Shown: piece by piece, positions 56,886-64,000 of the stretch
Position numbering within the stretch: position 1 is the stretch's first letter
Layout of the letters: the number at the start of each line of letters is the position of its first letter
Source: Cryptomeria japonica
Lineage: Eukaryota > Streptophyta > Pinopsida > Cupressales > Cupressaceae
Length of the DNA stretch: 64,000 nt
Direction of reading: 5' to 3'
NCBI RefSeq assembly: GCF_030272615.1
Contig: NC_081415.1
Span: 104,586,796-104,650,795, forward strand
Notes under the pieces: generated by a model
Databases searched by the model: none
What the model saw: only the letters and a program-made list of their open reading frames with translations
Told to the model about the DNA's origin: nothing
Program-made: the position numbers and the translations under genes

Positions 56886-58145
56886 TGTATGCATGTAAAA
56901 TTCATCTTAATAACAATGTATCAATTAGAAACAAAGGGAAATCATGAATCCCTATCTAATTAAAGAATCTAACAAACAAGACAATGAAATAATGCAATAT
57001 CAAGAAATAAGAATTATAAATCAAATCAATCAAAAACTCCCTATTCCAATATTGCATATTGCTTCCATTGCTCTTCTCCTCTTTGTGGTATGATGGCTCT
57101 CAGATATTGCACTGGTAACCTGCAAGTGACACAAAGATTCAAAGTTCATGATTATTGAAAATGGAGATTGAATGTTCAATTTATAGATTTTTGGATGAGA
57201 TTGATTGAAAGGTGGAACAAATTGATCAAGAGGTGGAACTCAGGTGAGCTCAAATGAAAATTGATAGTTGAACTGTTGATTGCAGGAGTGAAACAATATA
57301 GATTGAATAGATTAATGGAGTCAACTGATTGAGAAAAAGCTGACTGAGGGAAGAAAAAGAATGATTGGAGGAAATAAAGAGGATGACAAAGAAAGCTTAA
57401 TTTAGTAAAAGCTAACTAGAAGATGGAAATAAAAGTTGAAGAGATAAATGATTTAATTAATTAATTGATTGAATTAATTAATTTAGCATGTGCTTGCATT
57501 TAGACTTAGATTTTCAATTTAATCTTTGCATGATATTTATTCAAATAATTGAATTTATTTAATTCAATTTAGCATTTGAATATATTTAGAACTTGACTTT
57601 GATTTTCAATTTGGTTTTTGAAATCATGCACATGTAATTGAATTTGGAAGAAATTAGAAGAATATGAAATTAAATGAAATTAGAATTTCAGGATTTGGAA
57701 ATGGAAGAATTAATTAGCCAATTAAATAATTTAAAGAAACTATTTAATTATGTAGAAATGGAATTTAATTAAATAATAAAGATTATTTAATTTAAAGGAT
57801 TAAATCATAATTAATTAAATAATAAATATTTAATTAATATTTAGAAGAGGGTTGAATGATTAGATGATTAGAGATAGAAATTGAATAATTAGTAATTTAT
57901 TTAAATAATAAAGATTATTTAAATTGGGGAATTAATCGGAATTAATTTAATAATAAATATTTAATTAACATTAGAAAATGGTTAAAATGATTAAATGATG
58001 ATAGAATAGAAGATAGAATAATTACTAAGATTATGAGGAAATATGAAATTAGAAGAATAAGATTAATTAACTTAATTAAATAATTATTTAACTAACTAGA
58101 AGAATAATTAGTACATGATCAATGAGACATTTTTAGGTGTCTACA
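56886..58145 (-). repeat. Element B 5' LTR (1260 bp)
   Basis: On the minus strand it runs from TGTAGACACCTAAAAATG to TGCATACA. TATA-like motif near 57178-57187. U3 has many TTAATTAAATAATAAATATT blocks. The TSD ATCTC follows at 58146-58150. Confidence 0.92.
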
Positions 58146-58173
58146 ATCTCCAAACCATTTTTGAGTGTATACA

Positions 58174-59050
58174 AATATACTAACGATGACCTTGATTCCT
58201 TCATCCCAACCATAATCGACGTATCCTATGAACTCAACCTTATTGATGAGGTAATGCCAATAATTCATCTCGAACTCATTTACTGAGACCAACAAGATCC
58301 CCCACACCTTGACACCTTTCAAAACGATGATGCGATCATAGAATTTTTTGAATTATGGGATGACATACCAAGCAGGGATCACAAAGTTGGGTATGCTATT
58401 GAACTTAACAACGTGACTTTGGAGAGAATGCCAAACCTTTCAGTTGCAAGAATATTACAATCAAAATAGGATCCTCAAGTGAATACTACACTGTGGCACT
58501 TTTGGAGACCAAAAGAGTAAAAACAAAGGACACATCCAAGGGTGAAAACATCTCTGAGGTGACTGAAGATGGAAGGTTTGACATTCTCCCATTTAGCACT
58601 AATCAGGAGAGATCGACCATTCTTATAGAAGAGACAAAGGAAGTCAATCTGGGGGAACTATTGTTGTAATGTGATGCCATTCGGTCTCAATAATGTAGGT
58701 GCCACATATCAAAGGGAAATGAATACCATCTTCCATGATATGTTGCATGCATTGATGGAAGACTATGTGGATGATTTACTAGCTAAACCATTAACAAGAG
58801 AGGGTTGCCTTGCCGTGCTGGATAAAATTTTCACTAGATTAGAATAATACAATGTTCACCTTAATCCAAAGAAGTGTGTCTTTGGAGTGACTTTCGAGAA
58901 GCTCTTAGGATACATTGTCTCAAATAAAGGAATTGAGGTTGATCCCACATAGGTAAAAGCAATTATGGAAATGCCACCTCCTAAGAACATTAGTCAGTTA
59001 AGGACATTACAAGGAAGGCTACAATCAATCCGATAGTTCATTACACAATT
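58174..59050 (+). pseudogene. Element C spacer and internally deleted reverse transcriptase
   Basis: The element C frame resumes with NDDLDSFIPTII and TFQNDDAIIEFFELWDDIPS, matching the B spacer. At about 58651-58655 a run of five G joins the spacer (EVNLG) to the middle of RT (VMPFGLNNVGATYQR). The fingers and first catalytic region present in B are missing, a deletion of several hundred bases. The YVDD box (EDYVDDLLAKP, about 58760-58790) and LNPKKCVFGVTFEKLLGYIV remain, with stops. Confidence 0.8.
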
Positions 59051-59900
59051 GATCGACAAATGTCATCACTTCACACATCCACTCCATAAGAATGTTCGCT
59101 TCAAATGGGAAGAGAATTGCCATCAAGCATTTCAGTAGCTCAAGGACTACCTGATGATGACACCATTACTAACATCACCATCTCCAGACATGCCTTTATA
59201 TATATATATCAGCTATGGCTATGACCTTAGGCGTACTGCTAGCACAAAATAATGTAGAAGGTAAAGAACATGCAGTATACTACATCTCCAAGACACTAGT
59301 AGTGTATGAAGTCAATTATACACCTATTGAATGAGCTTGTCTTGTCGTGATTTTAACAACAACCAAACTGAGGCATTACCTGCTGACACACAAGACACAA
59401 CTCATTGCCAAGATAGATCCACTCAAGTACCTACTTAGTAAAGCAACACTAACAGGCTGTTTGACAAAGTGGGTTATGCTCCTCAGTGAATTTGACATCG
59501 AACATGTGGATCGCAAAACAATCAAAGGGCAAGTTATTGCATATCAGTTGGTTGAAGCACCACTCATAGGAGACCATCCTCTCATCTCAAATTTTCCAAA
59601 TGAGGAAATATTCACAGTCATGCAAGCACAACAATGGAAGGTATATTTTGATGGATCATACACTAGGCATGGTTCAGGAGCTGGCATTCTTTTCATCACA
59701 CCTCAAGGTGATAGCATTCCCAAATCATATAGCCTCACATTCCCATGCACAAATAACATAGAAGAGTATGTAGCCTTGATCACAGGACTAAGAATGGTCA
59801 TACAATGAAACTTAAAGGAGCTACAGGTCTACAATGATTCACAACTAGTAATTCGACAGGTCAATGATGAATACCAAACTAAGGATCATAAGCTCATGCC
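59051..59900 (+). pseudogene. Element C RNase H and second RNase H
   Basis: The first RNase H is broken up to 59340, then open from 59347 (KLRHYLLTHKTQLIAKIDPL, LSEFDIEHVDRKTIKGQ). The same frame continues into the second, archaeal-type RNase H (WKVYFDGSYTRHGSGAGILF, CTNNIEEYVALITGLRMVIQ) and stops at 59808; the normal Ala-Glu-Tyr-Glu motif reads Glu-Glu-Tyr-Val. The two domains in one frame confirm the tandem arrangement that is broken in B. Confidence 0.75.
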
Positions 59901-60049
59901 TTACAAGAAAATGGTTGGTAGCTTCAAAGAATTATTCACAACTATCACTTTTGAGCAGATTCCTCAAGATCATAACAAAGCTATAGATGCAATGACTACC
60001 ATAGTCTCTCTCCTTTATGATCCACAAAATTCAACATGCTACAAGTTCT

Positions 60050-61383
60050 TAGTTGAATAGCTTTGGATCCTTGCTTATGATATCCCAAAATTCGAGATGG
60101 TATGTCAACTCATTGGTCTCGATTCCCCATTGTATGGTGAGTTTTACTCTTACCTACGTGACCAAATCCTTCCACCACACCAATCAAACAATCAACGAAA
60201 GACCTTCATATGCCAATCTGCCCAATAGACCATAATTGTTGAAACCCTATATCGAAGAAGTATTGATGGTACTTTCCTCTGATGTTTAGAGCAAGGTGAG
60301 GTGACCATGACTTTAGAAGAAGTACATGAAGGTATTTGTGGGTCTCATTCAAGCGGTCCTTCATTAGCTAAAAAGATCATGCGGGCATGATACTATTGGC
60401 CCTCTATGGAAAAAGACTCCTACTGCTTGGTCAGAAAGTGAAAGAAGTGCCAAGTGCACGAAGATTTGATACATGCACCAATGCAAGAACTGCAACCCAT
60501 CGTAACACCATGGCCCTTTTGTCAATGGGGACTTGACCTTGTGGGTAAAATCCATTCATCTTCATCCAATGGTCACTTCATCATTACCGTCGTAGAATAC
60601 TTCACCAAATGGATTGAAGTTGTTCCACTTACCCAAGTAACCAGCAAGTAGATCGCTTCATTTATCTTAAACTACATCATTTGTCGGTGTGGTGTACCCA
60701 TGTCCATCATCACACATAACGAGCTTCCTTTCAAAAATCAGGATGTCTGCGAAGTTTGTGAGAAGTTTCATATCCAACATCGCTTCTCCACCCCATATTA
60801 CCCACAAGGAAATGGTCAAGCAGATGCCTCAAACAAGAATATCTTGAGGATCCTAAAGAAGATAGTCAGTGATGTCGATCATGATTGGCACTTTCATCTG
60901 AATCCAACACTATGAGCATATTGAACTAGTATTCGAACCCCTACAGGTGCAACCCCATACTCACTTATTTATGGAGCAAAAGCTTTATTGACTATTGAGG
61001 TTGAATTACCATCCTTACAGGTCTCCTTGCACACTCTGACAAATGATGAAGAGTATTAAGTCTCATGTCTTCACGACTTGGAACTGCTTGATGAGAAGTG
61101 ACAAGCTGCCTACAATCACCTAAAAGCATATCAGTAGTGCATGAGCATAATCTAAAATCATAGGGTCAAACCTCATACATTTTAGGTAGGAGATCTTGTT
61201 CTCAAAGAGAATCCTCTCAATCAACCAAATAGAGAACATCGAGGCAAATTTGAATCCAATTGGTCGGGTCCATATGTCATCACTACACTCTTCGGGTCTG
61301 GGGCATATTTGTTAGCAACTTCAGAAGGAGAACCACTTGCAGATCCAATCAACAACATGCATCTCAAAAAGTTTCATACATAA
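60050..61383 (+). pseudogene. Element C integrase, decayed
   Basis: The zinc domain (EVHEGICGSHSSG, KKCQVHEDLIHAPMQELQPI) and core (WGLDLVGKIHSSSSNGHFII) are readable over several frames. The second catalytic Asp is replaced (SIITHNELPF) and the Glu is Asp (NGQADASNK), so two of three active-site residues are changed. The C-terminal part (GDLVLKENPLNQP, RGKFESNWSGPYVI) ends NNMHLKKFHT at 61380, then a stop. Confidence 0.78.
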
Positions 61384-64000
61384 TTTGTGTAGAGCATTAG
61401 GCTCATCAAATATCAGAAAATACCAAAAACATTAAAAAACAAAGTCCTGAAAAAAAAGTACAAAAAAATAAAAAAATCAAGAAAATAGTAAAGAAAAATG
61501 ATTCATCAAAATGGTGAAAACCACTTCGGTGGCACCTTGGATAAGTATGGTTGTGAAAACATAGCAAAAAAGAATCACTCATAAAGGTTGCAACTCCATT
61601 GTCTTTCAGACTTTTTATGATCACATCCATTGCATCCGCTCATACATCACATCTATTATGACTTGTTATTGATCTGTAGTTAGGGTTATTACCTCATGCA
61701 TCCCGTATCATGCTTGCACACTAACTGGGGACATATTTTTACTATATGATGGGAGTGGATTCTAAATATTGGTGATTCGCTGAGTTACTTATTTGGAAAA
61801 TATCGTGAAATAATCCAAAAACATTTTAAAAGACCAAAAACATTCAGAAAATGTCCTAAAGTAATCCAAAAACATTCAAAACCAATAAAAAAACTAAAAA
61901 ACATTATAAAACATCAACATCAATCAAAAACATTACAGTGCACTTGTACTTAAACATCCAGTCAGATGCAAACCAATATTTTGAACTACATACAATATGA
62001 CTAACTACCAGACAAACAAACAAACATCTGATCAACACATACACGAAACCATCTTAACAAGGATGCATCCTTAAAAACAAGACATGGTGACATATATATT
62101 TGACAAGAAGATGTTATTTAGCTGATAGGCATTTGGTTAGATTATTGCTTTATGTATTAGGTTCCTATGCTACTCCAAGATATCCACAAGTGATTAGAGT
62201 GGTTGGGATGGTTCTTAATATATTTTCTTTGTTTTCTATTTGTGGATTTGTTCCAATGAAGTTCTGGGGCACATACTAATGGTGTCTACATGGGAATTTC
62301 ACTAAGCTACATGATCCTATTAAAAATAAAGAGTCGTGGATCACTATGGTTTATTGACTATAGCATATAACTTGACCATATGTATGCAAACTATAATGGA
62401 GGGGAAATTTTCTTGTGTGTCGTGTTTGTTTACAGGTGCAACACTCAACCTTGGTTTCTGATAACTTGGCCAAGATCAGTACTACCATGCTCAATGAGGA
62501 TATAAAGCACTTTGAATAGACCATGGATCGCCATTTCATCTTATATGTATATATTGCATTCTGTTGCATATCGCCCATTCATTTGTTCACTCATACATTG
62601 TAAAAATCTTTGTTGGCATGCATTTGTAATTGAATAGGGTTGCTATGAGAAAGTTTGGTATAACAAGATTATCTTGAGAACAATCACAATGGAGTATTCT
62701 CATACATCATCTCAATTTTTGCATTTTTTTGGCCCATTTGCCTTCATGCATCATGTAGGATAATTGGCCTCATAGATAGTTGCATTTCACTTCCTAATGT
62801 TATTGCATTTTCATTTAGGACATTCATTTGTATTCATTTAGTACATTACATTTTAATTTCATTACATTTTCATTTAGGACATTCACTTGCATTCATTTAG
62901 TCTGTTGCATTTTCATTTAAGTGCATTCCTTAAATTCAATTAGGCCATTTATTTGCATTCATTTAGTAAATTCAATTAGGGAATTTATTTAATTCATTTA
63001 AGTGCGTTCATTAGGTTCATTCCTTTGCATTCATTAAAATTCTTATAGTGCATTCATTCGATTCATTTAATACATCCATGGCATTTAGATTCATTTAGTA
63101 TATTTAATCTCACACAGTTCACTTATTACATTTTCATTTAGTGCATATCATTATTTAAGGTCACCATTAATATTATCACATAAGTATTATCCATCACTAT
63201 CATTATTATCATTTATTATCACCATCATTTAGAACATTCATAAAGTACACATCTTACATTTTCCATTTTTCATTTAAAATCATTGCATAACCATTCATCC
63301 TTTTCATTATGTATCAACATCCTCATGTAAAGTCATAAATTACACAACATATAATCCACAAGTATGCATTAACATCACAAATCTGATCACATGCATACAC
63401 ATCGAAGCATAAATCTCAAAAGCATCATTTTGCATCTATATTGCATCATCTAGATCATTTATCTCATCAATAGGCATACATCATTTATCACATCATAGAC
63501 ATCTACATTATGCATAACATCAAACAATAATTCCATTTACATAGCATATTATTATAAGCATGACCACAACATAGATACAAACTAATCAACAAATCATAAG
63601 TATCATAGCATACATCACACTAACCTGCATCCACATGTTAGTATCATCATCATCGCATCAAATCATACATACATAAATAATCCATCATTGTAACAACATA
63701 AGATTAAAATCATTTACATCCATCACAACATAAGCATCAATGCAAGTATCACATCGATAATCCATCACATATCAACATCATCATGGATAAGGAAATAATG
63801 TCATCACATGAATGCATATCATATCATCTTCGCCAAAAATGAGATCTCATCATATACCTGCCATCAAAATAAAGTACACATGTATCAGAATACAATGATG
63901 TCAAAAATATCGGCTACCAAGAGTCATCCAAGTATCAATATAAAAACAATGTACCAATGCAAAAATACAACTCAAATGTCATTCTCACCAGAGGTCGTAG
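61384..64000 (+). other. Element C 3' non-coding region with low-complexity tail
   Basis: AATCCAAAAACATT-type repeats (61800-61930) and the segment at 62155-62250 match the tail of B. From about 62800 to 63150 the sequence is built of CATTTTCATTTAG and GCATTCATTTAG units, passing into CAT-rich sequence (63150-63800). I find no polypurine tract or LTR start before the window ends. Confidence 0.6.

Larger units (their letters stand above)
42669..58145 (-). mobile_element. Complete Ty3/gypsy (Tat-like) element B, 15.5 kb
   Basis: LTRs at 56886-58145 (5') and 42669-43929 (3') are almost equal in length and differ by a few percent by eye. The perfect target duplication ATCTC lies at 42664-42668 and 58146-58150. 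Primer site, long leader, gag, knuckle, protease, G-patch-like segment, RT, RNase H, second RNase H, integrase and polypurine tract are all present in gypsy order, reading leftward. The second RNase H (YFDGSY...NNIAEYEALLIGL) is of the type known from the Tat clade. Stops and shifts show that it is no longer autonomous. Confidence 0.93.
41605..58173 (-). mobile_element. LTR D, inserted in element C and split by element B
   Basis: Reading leftward, the outer end TGTATACACTCAAAAATGG is at 58173 down to 58155; the element continues after B at 42668 and runs to about 41605. The start is nearly that of solo LTR I. A TATA box (TATAAATA, minus strand) lies at 42029-42036. Beyond 58173 the element C frame resumes. 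The left edge is not certain: TGTCAATTG at 41605 is my best candidate, but its flank ATTAG does not match AATAT at the right edge, so I cannot show a target duplication. Solo LTR or truncated element are both possible. Confidence 0.6.
33752..64000 (+). mobile_element. Element C, decayed full-domain Ty3/gypsy (Tat-like), 3' end outside the window
   Basis: 5' LTR, tRNA-Trp-type primer site, 3 kb leader, gag, protease, G-patch-like segment, RT (internally deleted), RNase H, second RNase H and integrase appear in the canonical gypsy order. It is interrupted from about 41605 to 58173 by LTR D, which contains element B. Many stops and shifts are present. The left flank is CTATG (33747-33751). In B the 3' LTR starts about 2.5 kb after pol; the same distance in C falls at about 63.9 kb, and no LTR start is seen, so the 3' LTR is probably just beyond the window. 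Confidence 0.85.

Noticed and set aside
62810-63800. CATTTAG-rich tail considered as a telomere-like or CRISPR-like array
   Set aside because: Units vary in length and sequence, with no constant repeat and no unique spacers; it is low-complexity DNA of an element tail.
1-64000. tRNA and rRNA genes
   Set aside because: I looked for tRNA T-loop and anticodon arm patterns and conserved rRNA blocks. Only retrotransposon primer sites resemble a tRNA end.

Overview
The window looks like plant nuclear DNA, most likely from a large, repeat-rich genome. A gymnosperm is my inference, not something the sequence proves. The evidence is one typical plant-type protein gene (translation initiation factor eIF5) and about 50 kb of nested Ty3/gypsy LTR retrotransposons with primer sites matching plant tRNA-Trp. 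I see no rRNA, tRNA, CRISPR or bacterial-type operon.

Layout. 1-7640: eIF5 on the minus strand, with an uninterrupted coding region, a repeat-rich 3' flank and a probable 4.5 kb intron in its 5' UTR. 7640-11067: AT-rich DNA with two diverged direct duplications and a Mutator-like MITE. 11068-18843: complete element A, with LTRs, TSD, primer site, gag and a protease-like ORF but no reverse transcriptase or integrase (TR-GAG type). 18844-19780: nothing recognised.

19781-33751: a decayed minus-strand element G. Its 3' LTR and polypurine tract are at 19781-20966, and its interior is cut into pieces by four solo LTRs: F, H, I and G2. F is itself split by a 4.3 kb LTR-like insert, E. 33752-64000: plus-strand element C, a decayed full-domain gypsy element whose 3' LTR lies beyond the window. 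C is interrupted by a minus-strand LTR, D, and D is split 28 bp from its end by the complete 15.5 kb minus-strand element B. The insertion order reads G, then C, then D, then B. Five insertions (A, B, E, F, H, I counted with their exact repeats: GTAAG, ATCTC, TGTTT, GAGAA, CAAAT, GTTTG) are fixed to the base by perfect 5-bp target duplications; G2 has a 4/5 match.

How the parts relate. A, B and C carry the same primer-binding site. B and C share a Tat-like plan: gag with a CX2HX4HX4C knuckle, protease, G-patch-like segment, RT, RNase H, a second archaeal-type RNase H, and integrase. A and G are gag-type and could only move with enzymes supplied by another element. The most interesting signal is not a gene. 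The LTRs of A/F, G and H share a two-hairpin module in the transcribed part of the LTR, whose stems differ in sequence but keep pairing, and A, G and B each place a hairpin directly before the polypurine tract. These look like conserved RNA elements of the retrotransposon genome.
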